Assembly: GCA_017654935.2 (NCBI GenBank)
Contig: CM065700.1
Coordinates: forward strand, 50,206,927 to 50,270,926
Direction: 5' to 3'
Length of the DNA stretch: 64,000 nucleotides
Origin: Phymorhynchus buccinoides
Taxonomy: Eukaryota; Mollusca; Gastropoda; Neogastropoda; Raphitomidae
Numbering within the stretch: position 1 is the first letter of the stretch; each line of letters opens with the position of its first letter. Positions 1 to 11,800 of the stretch are shown here, in pieces. The notes beneath the pieces were generated by a model. It was not told the origin of the DNA and did not search any database. It saw nothing but the letters and a program-made list of their open reading frames with translations. A program made the translations under genes and the position numbers.

Positions 1-673
1 TACCACTCATATCATATGTAAATAATTCAAACTCAGTGATTTTTTGTTGTTCATGCATTTACTATTGATATGTAGAGACCTAGACTGTGCATTCTGCTGT
101 GCGATTCAGTATCTTTACAAATACCAGAGCTTGTCCAATTGATAGAATTTTTTTGTTACCCCTATGTTACACTTTTTCATTTTGCATTTTCTGCATCGGG
201 GGGGGAATAAGCATGACCAAATTTTATTATTTCGGCTTCTTACTTAGTTGAACTACAATTCCTGTGACTTGTGCTTCAGTGTGTACAATACTGGCTGAGG
301 ATGTCTCAGATTGTTCAGCATGAGAATACTAAGCATCTCCTATTTTACACCTTCTGTTAAACCTCTCAAAGGTGGTTTGCTTTAGACAATTTTTTCATCA
401 TCTCATACAGATTTTGCATTTGCAAATGAATAAGAGGTTATGTGATCCATTTGTTCTAATTTGATACAATGTCAGATCTGTCGGTCAGTGATTCATTTTT
501 ATTTTATTATTACTTCAATTTTCTCATTGTTAATTATTTAAAGAAGAGGATGATCAAGACATTTGGATTATATTTTATTGGACAAAATTTTGCCTTCAGT
601 TCTCATAGCCAAGAGGTAACAGTGGTGAAATTGACGAGTCCTTCGCCCGTGCACTTCAGCTCTGTTCTCCCAG
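1..673. other. VPS53 intron, no gene seen
   Basis: AT-rich sequence with no convincing coding potential. It ends in a pyrimidine-containing stretch and the AG that precedes the first VPS53 exon at 674. It is read as the 3' part of an intron. Confidence 0.6.
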
Positions 674-955
674 GTGGCGTGGCTGGACAAGATCGACCGT
701 CGCTACGCGTGGATCAAGCGCACCCTGGTGGACTTTGAGGAGAAGTTCGGCCACCTGTTCCCCCCGCAGTGGGAGGTCAGCGAGCGCATCTGTGTGGAGT
801 TTTGCCACGTGACGCGCCGCGAGCTGGCCCGCATCACGGGGAGACGCACCGTGGAGATCGACGTCAAGCTGCTGCTCTTCGCCATCCAGAGGACAACCAA
901 CTTCGAGGCCCTCATTTCTAAGAGATTTACCGGAGGCACGCTGCAGGAGAGCCAG
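674..955 (+). CDS. VPS53: VPS53 exon A (mid-protein, 94 codons)
   Basis: VPS53 is a subunit of the GARP (VPS51-54) and EARP complexes, which tether endosome-derived vesicles at the trans-Golgi network and recycling endosomes. This exon encodes the conserved N-terminal helical part: [14 protein letters not shown] near its start, [19 protein letters not shown], then [21 protein letters not shown] and KRFTGGTL. The acceptor CAG ends at 673 and the donor GTGAGT begins at 956. The exon is phase 0 at both ends. Reading through the donor meets TGA within three codons. Upstream exons encoding the N terminus lie outside the window. The family assignment is from recognised sequence and is strengthened by eleven more exons in order downstream. 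Confidence 0.95.
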
Positions 956-3166
956 GTGAGTTGAGTTCAGTGGTGGATCAGAAAGTGGATCATCAATGCA
1001 TTGTGGAGATGGACATCACTGCAGGAGAGCCAGGTGAGTTGGGTGTAGTGGTGGATCAGAAAGTGGATCATCAATGCATTGTGGAGATGGACATCACTGC
1101 AGGACAGCCAGGTGAGTTGGGTGGAGTGGTGGATCTGAGTGGATCATCAATGCATTGTGGAGATGGACATCACTGCAGGACAGCCAGGTGAGTTGGGTGG
1201 AGTGGTGGATCTGAGTGGATCATCAATGCATTGTGGAGATGGACGTCACTGCAGGAGAGCCAGGTGAGTTGAGTTGAGTGGTGGATCTGAGTGGATCATC
1301 AATGCATTGTGGAGATGGACGTCACTGCAGGAGAGCCAGGTGAGTTGAGTTGAGTGGTGGATCTGAGTGGATCATCAATGCATTGTGGAGATGGACATCA
1401 CTGCAGGACAGCCAGGTGAGTTGGGTGGAGTGGTGGATCTGAGTGGATCATCAATGCATTGTGGAGATGGACGTCACTGCAGGAGAGCCAGGTGAGTTGA
1501 GTTGAGTGGTGGATCAGAAAGTGGATCATAAATGCATTGTGGAGATGGACGTCACTGCAGGAGAGCCAGGTGAGTTGGGTGTAGTGGTGGATCAGAAAGT
1601 GGATCATCAATGCATTGTGGAGATGGACATCACTGCAGGAGAGCCAGGTGAGTTGGGTGTAGTGGTGGATCTGAGTGGATCATCAATGCATTGTGGAGAT
1701 GGACATCACTGCAGGAGAGCCAGGTGAGTTGAGTTGAGTGGTGGATCAGAAAGTGGATCATAAAGGCATTGTGGAGATGGACATCACTGCAGGAGAGCCA
1801 GGTGAGTTGAGTTGAGTGGTGGATCAGAAAGTGGATCATAAATGCATTGTGGAGATGGACGTCACTGCAGGAGAGCCAGGTGAGTTGAGTGTAGTGGTGG
1901 ATCAGAAAGTGGATCATCAATGCATTGTGGAGATGGACGTCACTGCAGGAGAGCCAGGTGAGTTGGGTGTAATGGTGGATCTGAGTGGATCATCAATGCA
2001 TTGTGGAGATGGACGTCACTGCAGGAGAGCCAGGTGAGTTGGGTGTAGTGGTGGATCTGAGTGGATCATCAATGCATTGTGGAGATGGACGTCACTGCAG
2101 GAGAGCCAGGTGAGTTGAGTGTAGTGGTGGATCTGAGTGGATCATCAATGCATTGTGGAGATGGACGTCACTGCAGGAGAGCCAGGTGAGTTGAGTGTAG
2201 TGGTGGATCTGAGTGGATCATAAATGCATTGTGGAGATGGACGTCACTGCAGGAGAGCCAGGTGAGTTGGGTGTAGTGGTGGATCTGAGTGGATCATCAA
2301 TGCATTGTGGAGATGGACATCACTGCAGGAGAGCCAGGTGAGTTGGGTGTAGTGGTGGATCTGAGTGGATCATCAATGCATTGTGGAGATGGACATCACT
2401 GCAGGAGAGCCAGGTGAGTTGAGTGTAGTGGTGGATCAGAAAGTGGATCATAAATGCATTGTGGAGATGGACATCACTGCAGGAGAGCCAGGTGAGTTGA
2501 GTGTAGTGGTGGATCAGAAAGTGGATCATAAATGCATTGTGGAGATGGACATCACTGCAGGAGAGCCAGGTGAGTTGAGTGTAGTGGTGGATCAGAAAGT
2601 GGATCATCAATGCATTGTGGAGATGGACGTCACTGCAGGAGAGCCAGGTGAGTTGAGTGTGGTGGATCTGAGTGGATCATCAATGCATTGTGGAGATGGA
2701 CGTCACTGCAGGAGAGCCAGGTGAGTTGAGTGTAGTGGTGGATCTGAGTGGATCATCAATGCATTGTGGAGATGGACATCACTGCAGGAGAGCCAGGTGA
2801 GTTGAGTGTAGTGGTGGATCTGAGTGGATCATCAATGCATTGTGGAGATGGACATCACTGCAGGAGAGCCAGGTGAGTTGGGTGTAGTGGTGGATCTGAG
2901 TGGATCATCAATGCATTGTGGAGATGGACATCACTGCAGGAGAGCCAGGTGAGTTGGGTGTAGTGGTGGATCTGAGTGGATCATCAATGCATTGTGGAGA
3001 TGGACATCACTGCAGGAGAGCCAGGTGAGTTGGGTGTAATGGTGGATCTGAGTGGATCATCAATGCATTGTGGAGATGGACGTCACTGCAGGAGAGCCAG
3101 GTGAGTTGGGTGTAGTGGTGGATCTGAGTGGATCAGAAAGTGGATCATCAATGCATTGTGGAGATG
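956..3166 (+). repeat. Minisatellite of about 76-78 bp carrying the exon A 5' splice site
   Basis: About 28 head-to-tail units. Each contains a short piece matching exon A (GTGGAGATxGACGTCA), then the exon's last 15 bases (CTGCAGGAGAGCCAG), then the donor GTGAGTTG and intron sequence. Relative to exon A, about 66 bases between the two exon pieces are missing, so the unit is an internally deleted exon end plus intron. Units vary by a short GATCAGAAAGTGGATC versus GATCTGAGTGGATC block and by CATCAC versus CGTCAC. Open frames across it are repeat translations rather than a gene. Confidence 0.95.
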
Positions 3167-3262
3167 GACGTCAGGCTGCTTCTTATTGCCATCCAGAGAA
3201 CCGCCAACTTTGAGGCGCTGATTTCTGAGAGATTTACTGGCACTACACTGCTGGAACATCAG
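3158..3262 (+). pseudogene. Diverged copy of the exon A 3' end
   Basis: At the end of the array one copy keeps the part missing from the units. It translates as a diverged form of exon A residues (RLLLIAIQRTANFEALISER in the middle) and ends in CATCAG followed by GTTAGA, a plausible donor. It has no acceptor of its own because repeat units sit directly upstream. It is likely the progenitor-type duplication from which the array units were deleted. Use as an alternative exon end cannot be excluded. Confidence 0.8.
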
Positions 3263-3698
3263 GTTAGAACCAGAAATATTGCGTCAGTCTTATAGCATAA
3301 TTGCTTTTCTTAGATTTGTACAGCTTTGCAATAGTGGTTGCAACAACATCTTGCAATACATCTTCACTTGCTGTCCAAAGCTTGAGATACAGTCATGATC
3401 CCAAATTGTTGGTGATGTTATTTTCTGAAAGTTTTAAAATCTTAGTATGAGTAACACCTTGGACATTTTTTTAATTTTTTTTTTTTATGTTTCTCAAAAC
3501 ATCAAAAAGTGAGATGTGAAGTTGAGCTATGATGCTGACAATGTACTGATTTAAACAGTCTGTTCATAAGTGTTAAATGTGATGCTGACAATGTACTGAT
3601 TTAAACAGTCTGTTCTCAAGTGTTAAATGTGACCCACAACTTGGTGCTGTAAAAGTCATGTCTCTTCTCCCCTCGGTCTGTTCCTTGTTGATTGTCAG
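3263..3698 (+). other. VPS53 intron with a 50-bp tandem duplication
   Basis: Intron between exons A and C. A 50-bp segment beginning GATGCTGACAATGTACTGAT at 3531 is repeated directly at 3581. No coding potential. It ends in the acceptor TTGTCAG. Confidence 0.6.
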
Positions 3699-3848
3699 GT
3701 GAAGCCTGTAGCAGAGACAACCCTCTCCCCTCCCCCCTCCACCAACCCCTTTGAGCAGGAAGAAAGAAGCACCAACCCCTTTGAGACCAACAAGGCCAAC
3801 GACAATAGTGCTGCTGCTGCTGCTGCTGCTGCTTCAGCCAACAGCAAG
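3699..3848 (+). CDS. VPS53: VPS53 exon C (low-complexity linker)
   Basis: Acceptor TCAG ends at 3698 and donor GTGAGG starts at 3849. Fifty codons, phase 0 at both ends. Encodes the variable linker containing SPPPSTNPFEQEE, a second STNPFE motif, and a run of nine alanines encoded by a GCT-rich trinucleotide repeat. The PPPSTNPF motif is a conserved landmark of metazoan VPS53; the poly-Ala tract is probably polymorphic. Confidence 0.9.
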
Positions 3849-3917
3849 GTGAGGAGTAGTCACGCTTTTGTTGGACGTCCTCTGTGTTAGGTATTATTAG
3901 GTGTTAGGTACTTTATA

Positions 3918-4132
3918 GTCACAGAAGCATCTCTGTGAAATTCGGGTTGCTCCCACCTGGAGAGCGCGTCGCTGCCAGAGGCGCGCCACCCCATTTAAAA
4001 AAAAAAAAAATGTGCATGCGATTTTTGTGTGACTGATGAGGAAGGAAAGGAGGGGTGGGGGTAAATTTTGACCAAGATGACAACTTTTTCGTTGCCACTG
4101 GGTTTAATGTGTGCTAAGCGCTTGGGCACACG

Positions 4133-4163
<31 letters not shown>

Positions 4164-4285
4164 TCCACGTTCAGACCGTAAGGCCTAGTGCAAACTGAGA
4201 GGAAAAATCCCCTGTACCCAGGTTCGAACTCGGGTTTACTTGACACGAAGCGAACGCGTTACCACTGTGCCACTCTACACTAGCA
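3918..4285 (-). mobile_element. tRNA-derived SINE of mollusc type
   Basis: On the minus strand, near the right edge, there is a pol III A-box-like sequence (TGGCACAGTGG) followed by a B box (GTTCGAACC). The left part has a conserved core (TCTGTGAAATTCGGG, GGAGAGCGCGTCGCT), an A-run, and ACACGGGACCTCGGTTTATC. Related core fragments occur at about 45545-45690 and 60524-60605, so this is a dispersed family. I recall such elements from mollusc genomes; the family name is not assigned. Confidence 0.75.
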
Positions 4286-4289
4286 ACAC

Positions 4290-5095
4290 TACCCAGTAAG
4301 TTGTGGGAACATTTTCCATGAAATGTGGAGTTTTGTGGTATCAGACATGCATTTCCAATCAGCTAGCCAATCCAGCAAAGTAAGGCAAGTAAAGCTTGCA
4401 AAGAGGGTAAAATGGCCGTATGAAATAGTTGTACAATCGATGCCGTGGTATTAACGGTAATTTATGCTTGTTTTGTCAAATACAATAAAAGAAACCACAA
4501 AACAACCAGGTTTTTGTTGATGAAATGGACCTGTTTGGCTTTTATTAAACAAAGCCTTTGTGAACCGTTGGCACTGTCCATGCACCTGATCAAATCACAA
4601 AAGAAAATGGCAGTGTATGAAAAGACGCAATCGATGATGCTAAACAACAATGACAAATACATTGCATAGACTCATTTTGTCAAATGTTTCTCAAATTATT
4701 AGAAAAGTAACCCTCTTGCATTTACATTTGTTACAGACAAAAACTTCCTCAAGTGTTCATATTCTTTCACACATTTTCGGGAAAATCTGTTTTTGAAGCA
4801 CACAGTTACTATCACATCATTGCAAGTGAGAAGCGTATTCATAGTGTGTGTATAACGAGCCAGAACTTAGTGCGTGATGAAAATGCCATCAGAGGGGGTC
4901 TCAGAGTGGGGGCAAGCTAAGGGCGGTTTTGGGCGGCTTGAATACACAGAGGCAACTTCTGGGTGGTTTTGGGCGGAATAAATGCAAGAAGGTTAAACAG
5001 TGATAAAATGCAGATAAAATCAAAAACAAACTTTGTGGCCATTTCATTTAGTAATTGTAACAACTCATAAGGATGCTAGGGTAGCTAAGTTAGGG
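4290..5095 (+). other. VPS53 intron, nothing recognised
   Basis: AT-rich intronic sequence. A short direct repeat containing TTTTGGGCGG occurs twice near 4930-4980. No exon-like segment is supported. Confidence 0.5.
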
Positions 5096-5713
5096 GCTAA
5101 CTTTGATATGAAACAGTGCTGCACGATGAATGCCTTCCTAGCTTAGCTAGATAGGGTCTAACTTTGATATGAAACAGTGCTGCACGATGAAGTGCCTTCC
5201 TAGCTTAGCTAGATAGGGTCTAACTTTGATATGAAACAGTGCTGCACGATGAAGTGCCTTCCTAGCTTAGCTAGATAGGGGCTAACTTTGATATGAAACA
5301 GTGCTGCACGATGAAGTGCCTTCCTAGCTTAGCTAGATAGGGGCTAACTTTGATATGAAACAGTGCTGCACGATGAAGTGCCTTCCTAGCTTAGCTAGAT
5401 AGGGGCTAACTTTGATATGAAACAGTGCTGCACGATGAAGTGCCTTCCTAGCTTAGCTAGATAGGGGCTAACTTTGATATGAAACAGTGCTGCACGATGA
5501 AGTGCCTTCCTAGCTTAGCTAGATAGGGGCTAGCTTTGATATGAAACAGTGCTGCACGATGAAGTGCCTTCCTAGCTTAGCTAGATAGGGGCTAGCTTTG
5601 ATATGAAACAGTGCTGCACGATGAAGTGCCTTCCTAGCTTAGCTAGATAGGGGCTAACTTTGATATGAAACAGTGCTGCACGATGAAGTGCCTTCCTAGC
5701 TTAGCTAGATAGG
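5096..5713 (+). repeat. Minisatellite, 61-62 bp unit, about 10 copies
   Basis: Head-to-tail copies of a unit containing TTTGATATGAAACAGTGCTG and CTTCCTAGCTTAGCTAGATA. Copies are almost identical, differing at single positions (AACTTT versus AGCTTT, GGTCT versus GGGGCT), which indicates recent expansion. I see no exon-derived piece. Confidence 0.92.
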
Positions 5714-5845
5714 GACCAGCTTTTCTTAGGCTTGGGTAACGCATATCAGGATCGGCCTTGCCAGCCACCCTGACACGCACATTCCACCACCGAGTGTTTG
5801 GAAAGAGTTGGGCTTTTTTTAATTTAACCATGTGAAAGGTGATGA

Positions 5846-8800
5846 AGAATCACATGATATGAATGCTGTAGGGTGACATGGTTGGCTGTGTTTTATCAGG
5901 AGGGCAGTGTTGAATGAGTTAAACACATGATGATATGAATGCTTTAGGGTGACATGGTTGGCTGTGTTTTATCAGGAGGGCAGTGTTGAATGAGTTAAAC
6001 ACATGATGATATGAATGCTGTAGGGTGACATGGTTGGTTGGCTGTGTTTCATCAGGAGGGCAGTGTTGAATGAGTTAAACACATGATGATATGAATGCTG
6101 TAGGGTGACATGGTTGGCTGTGTTTTATCAGGAGGGCAGTGTTGAATGAGTTAAACACATGATGATGTGAATGCTGTAGGGTGACATGGTTGGCTGTGTT
6201 TTATCAGGAGGGCAGTGTTGAATGAGTTAAACACATGATGATATGAATGCTGTAGGGTGACATGGTTGGCTGTGTTTTATCAGGAGGGCAGTGTTGAATG
6301 AGTTAAACACATGATGATATGAATGCTGTAGGGTGACATGGTTGGCTGTGTTTCATCAGGAGGGCAGTGTTGAATGAGTTAAACACATGATGATATGAAT
6401 GCTGTAGGGTGACATGGTTGGCTGTGTTTCATCAGGAGGGCAGTGTTGAATGAGTTAAGAAACACATGATGATATGAATGCTGTAGGGTGACATGGTTGG
6501 TTGGCTGTGTTTTATCAGGAGGGCAGTGTTGAATGAGTTAAACACATGATTATATGAATGCTGTAGGGTGACATGGTTGGCTGTGTTTCATCAGGAGGGC
6601 AGTGTTGAATGAGTTAAGAAACACATGATGATATGAATGCTGTAGGGTGACATGGTTGGTTGGCTGTGTTTCATCAGGAGGGCAGTGTTGAATGAGTTAA
6701 ACACATGATGATATGAATGCTGTAGGGTGACATGGTTGGTTGGCTGTGTTTTATCAGGAGGGCAGTGTTGAATGAGTTAAACACATGATGATATGAATGC
6801 TGTAGGGTGACATGGTTGGCTGTGTTTTATCAGGAGGGCAGTGTTGAATGAGTTAAACACATGATGATATGAATGCTGTAGGGTGACATGGTTGGTTGGC
6901 TGTGTTTTATCAGGAGGGCAGTGTTGAATGAGTTAAACACATGATGATATGAATGCTGTAGGGTGACATGGTTGGTTGGCTGTGTTTCATCAGGAGGGCA
7001 GTGTTGAATGAGTTAAACACATGATGATATGAATGCTGTAGGGTGACATGGTTGGTTGGCTGTGTTTTATCAGGAGGGCAGTGTTGAATGAGTTAAACAC
7101 ATGATGATGTGAATGCTGTAGGGTGACATGGTTGGCTGTGTTTCATCAGGAGGGCAGTGTTGAATGAGTTAAACACATGATTATATGAATGCTGTAGGGT
7201 GACATGGTTGGTTGGCTGTGTTTTATCAGGAGGGCAGTGTTGAATGAGTTAAACACATGATGATATGAATGCTGTAGGGTGACATGGTTGGTTGGCTGTG
7301 TTTTATCAGGAGGGCAGTGTTGAATGAGTTAAACACATGATGATATGAATGCTGTAGGGTGACATGGTTGGCTGTGTTTTATCAGGAGGGCAGTGTTGAA
7401 TGAGTTAAACACATGATGATATGAATGCTGTAGGGTGACATGGTTGATTGGCTGTGTTTTATCAGGAGGGCAGTGTTGAATGAGTTAAACACATGATGAT
7501 ATGAATGCTGTAGGGTGACATGGTTGGTTGTGTTTTATCAGGAGGGCAGTGTTGAATGAGTTAAACACATGATGATATGAATGCTGTAGGGTGACATGGT
7601 TGATTGGCTGTGTTTTATCAGGAGGGCAGTGTTGAATGAGTTAAGAAACACATGATGATATGAATGCTGTAGGGTGACATGGTTGGCTGTGTTTTATCAG
7701 GAGGGCAGTGTTGAATGAGTTAAGCACATGATGATATGAATGCTGTAGGGTGACATGGTTGGTTGGCTGTGTTTTATCAGGAGGGCAGTGTTGAATGAGT
7801 TAAACACATGATGATATGAATGCTGTAGGGTGACATGGTTGGCTGTGTTTCATCAGGAGGGCAGTGTTGAATGAGTTAAACACATGATGATATGAATGCT
7901 GTAGGGTGACATGGTTGGCTGTGTTTCATCAGGAGGGCAGTGTTGAATGAGTTAAACACATGATGATATGAATGCTGTAGGGTGACATGGTTGGCTGTGT
8001 TTCATCAGGAGGGCAGTGTTGAATGAGTTAAACACATGATGATATGAATGCTGTAGGGTGACATGGTTGGTTGGCTGTGTTTTATCAGGAGGGCAGTGTT
8101 GAATGAGTTAAACACATGATGATATGAATGCTGTAGGGTGACATGGTTGGCTGTGTTTCATCAGGAGGGCAGTGTTGAATGAGTTAAGAAACACATGATG
8201 ATATGAATGCTGTAGGGTGACATGGTTGGCTGTGTTTCATCAGGAGGGCAGTGTTGAATGAGTTAAACACATGATGATATGAATGCTGTAGGGTGACATG
8301 GTTGGCTGTGTTTCATCAGGAGGGCAGTGTTGAATGAGTTAAGAAACACATGATGATATGAATGCTGTAGGGTGACATGGTTGGTTGGCTGTGTTTTATC
8401 AGGAGGGCAGTGTTGAATGAGTTAAACACATGATGATATGAATGCTGTAGGGTGACATGGTTGGTTGGCTGTGTTTCATCAGGAGGGCAGTGTTGAATGA
8501 GTTAAACACATGATGATATGAATGCTGTAGGGTGACATGGTTGGCTGTGTTTCATCAGGAGGGCAGTGTTGAATGAGTTAAACACATGATGATATGAATG
8601 CTGTAGGGTGACATGGTTGGCTGTGTTTCATCAGGAGGGCAGTGTTGAATGAGTTAAACACATGATGATATGAATGCTGTAGGGTGACATGGTTGGTTGG
8701 CTGTGTTTTATCAGGAGGGCAGTGTTGAATGAGTTAAACACATGATGATATGAATGCTGTAGGGTGACATGGTTTGTTGTGTTTCATCAGGAGGGCAGTG

Positions 8801-11800
8801 TTGAATGAGTTAAACACATGATGATATGAATGCTGTAGGGTGACATGGTTGGTTGGCTGTGTTTCATCAGGAGGGCAGTGTTGAATGAGTTAAGAAACAC
8901 ATGATGATATGAATGCTGTAGGGTGACATGGTTGGCTGTGTTTCATCAGGAGGGCAGTGTTGAATGAGTTAAACACATGATGATATGAATGCTGTAGGGT
9001 GACATGGTTGGTTGGCTGTGTTTCATCAGGAGGGCAGTGTTGAATGAGTTAAACACATGATGATATGAATGCTGTAGGGTGACATGGTTTGTTGTGTTTC
9101 ATCAGGAGGGCAGTGTTGAATGAGTTAAACACATGATGATATGAATGCTGTAGGGTGACATGGTTGGCTGTGTTTCATCAGGAGGGCAGTGTTGAATGAG
9201 TTAAGAAACACATGATGATATGAATGCTGTAGGGTGACATGGTTGGCTGTGTTTTATCAGGAGGGCAGTGTTGAATGAGTTAAACACATGATGATATGAA
9301 TGCTGTAGGGTGACATGGTTGGTTGTGTTTCATCAGGAGGGCAGTGTTGAATGAGTTAAACACATGATGATATGAATGCTGTAGGGTGACATGGTTGGCT
9401 GTGTTTCATCAGGAGGGCAGTGTTGAATGAGTTAAACACATGATGATATGAATGCTGTAGGGTGACATGGTTGGTTGGCTGTGTTTTATCAGGAGGGCAG
9501 TGTTGAATGAGTTAAACACATGATGATATGAATGCTGTAGGGTGACATGGTTGGTTGTGTTTTATCAGGAGGGCAGTGTTGAATGAGTTAAAAACACATG
9601 ATGATATGAATGCTGTAGGGTGACATGGTTGGCTGTGTTTCATCAGGAGGGCAGTGTTGAATGAGTTAAGAATCACATGATATGAATGCTGTGGGGTGAC
9701 ATGGTTGGCTGTGTTTCATCAGGAGGGCAGTGTTGAATGAGTTAAACACATGATGATATGAATGCTGTAGGGTGACATGGTTGGCTGTGTTTCATCAGGA
9801 GGGCAGTGTTGAATGAGTTAAACACATGATGATATGAATGCTGTAGGGTGACATGGTTGGCTGTGTTTCATCAGGAGGGCAGTGTTGAATGAGTTAAACA
9901 CATGATGATATGAATGCTGTAGGGTGACATGGTTGGTTGGCTGTGTTTTATCAGGAGGGCAGTGTTGAATGAGTTAAACACATGATGATATGAATGCTGT
10001 AGGGTGACATGGTTGGTTGGCTGTGTTTTATCAGGAGGGCAGTGTTGAATGAGTTAAACACATGATGATATGAATGCTGTAGGGTGACATGGTTGGTTGG
10101 CTGTGTTTTATCAGGAGGGCAGTGTTGAATGAGTTAAACACATGATGATATGAATGCTGTAGGGTGACATGGTTGGCTGTGTTTTATCAGGAGGGCAGTG
10201 TTGAATGAGTTAAACACATGATGATATGAATGCTGTAGGGTGACATGGTTGGTTGGCTGTGTTTTATCAGGAGGGCAGTGTTGAATGAGTTAAACACATG
10301 ATGATATGAATGCTGTAGGGTGACATGGTTGGTTGGCTGTGTTTTATCAGGAGGGCAGTGTTGAATGAGTTAAACACATGATGATATGAATGCTGTAGGG
10401 TGACATGGTTGGCTGTGTTTTATCAGGAGGGCAGTGTTGAATGAGTTAAACACATGATGATATGAATGCTGTAGGGTGACATGGTTGGCTCTGTTTTATC
10501 AGGAGGGCAGTGTTGAATGAGTTAAACACATGATTATATGAATGCTGTAGGGTGACATGGTTGGTTGGCTGTGTTTTATCAGGAGGGCAGTGTTGAATGA
10601 GTTAAGAAACACATGATGATATGAATGCTGTAGGGTGACATGGTTGGCTGTGTTTTATCAGGAGGGCAGTGTTGAATGAGTTAAACACATGATGATATGA
10701 ATGCTGTAGGGTGACATGGTTGATTGGCTGTGTTTTATCAGGAGGGCAGTGTTGAATGAGTTAAACACATGATGATATGAATGCTGTAGGGTGACATGGT
10801 TGGTTGGCTGTGTTTCATCAGGAGGGCAGTGTTGAATGAGTTAAACACATGATGATATGAATGCTGTAGGGTGACATGGTTGGCTGTGTTTCATCAGGAG
10901 GGCAGTGTTGAATGAGTTAAACACATGATGATATGAATGCTGTAGGGTGACATGGTTGGTTGGCTGTGTTTCATCAGGAGGGCAGTGTTGAATGAGTTAA
11001 ACACATGATGATATGAATGCTGTAGGGTGACATGGTTGGTTGGCTGTGTTTCATCAGGAGGGCAGTGTTGAATGAGTTAAACACATGATGATATGAATGC
11101 TGTAGGGTGACATGGTTGGCTGTGTTTCATCAGGAGGGCAGTGTTGAATGAGTTAAACACATGATGATATGAATGCTGTAGGGTGACATGGTTGGTTGGC
11201 TGTGTTTCATCAGGAGGGCAGTGTTGAATGAGTTAAGAAACACATGATGATATGAATGCTGTAGGGTGACATGGTTGGCTGTGTTTCATCAGGAGGGCAG
11301 TGTTGAATGAGTTAAGAATCACATGATGATATGAATGCTGTAGGGTGACATGGTTGGCTGTGTTTCATCAGGAGGGCAGTGTTGAATGAGTTAAGAATCA
11401 CATGATGATATGAATGCTGTGGGGTGACATGGTTGGCTGTGTTTCATCAGGAGGGCAGTGTTGAATGAGTTAAGAATCACATGATGATATGAATGCTGTA
11501 GGGTGACATGGTTGGCTGTGTTTCATCAGGAGGGCAGTGTTGAATGAGTTAAAAACACATGATGATATGAATGCTGTAGGGTGACATGGTTGGCTGTGTT
11601 TCATCAGGAGGGCAGTGTTGAATGAGTTAAACACATGATGATATGAATGCTGTAGGGTGACATGGTTGGTTGTGTTTCATCAGGAGGGCAGTGTTGAATG
11701 AGTTAAGAAACACATGATGATATGAATGCTGTAGGGTGACATGGTTGGCTGTGTTTCATCAGGAGGGCAGTGTTGAATGAGTTAAGAATCACATGATATG

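Noticed and set aside
961..2724. Plus-strand and minus-strand open frames across the first array (VEMDITAGEPGEL-type and FLIHHYTQLTWLS-type repeats)
   Set aside because: They are translations of a minisatellite with unit length near a multiple of three, and exon A reads into a stop just past its donor.
3158..3262. A normal additional VPS53 exon
   Set aside because: It duplicates exon A sequence and lacks an acceptor; exons A and C join in phase without it.
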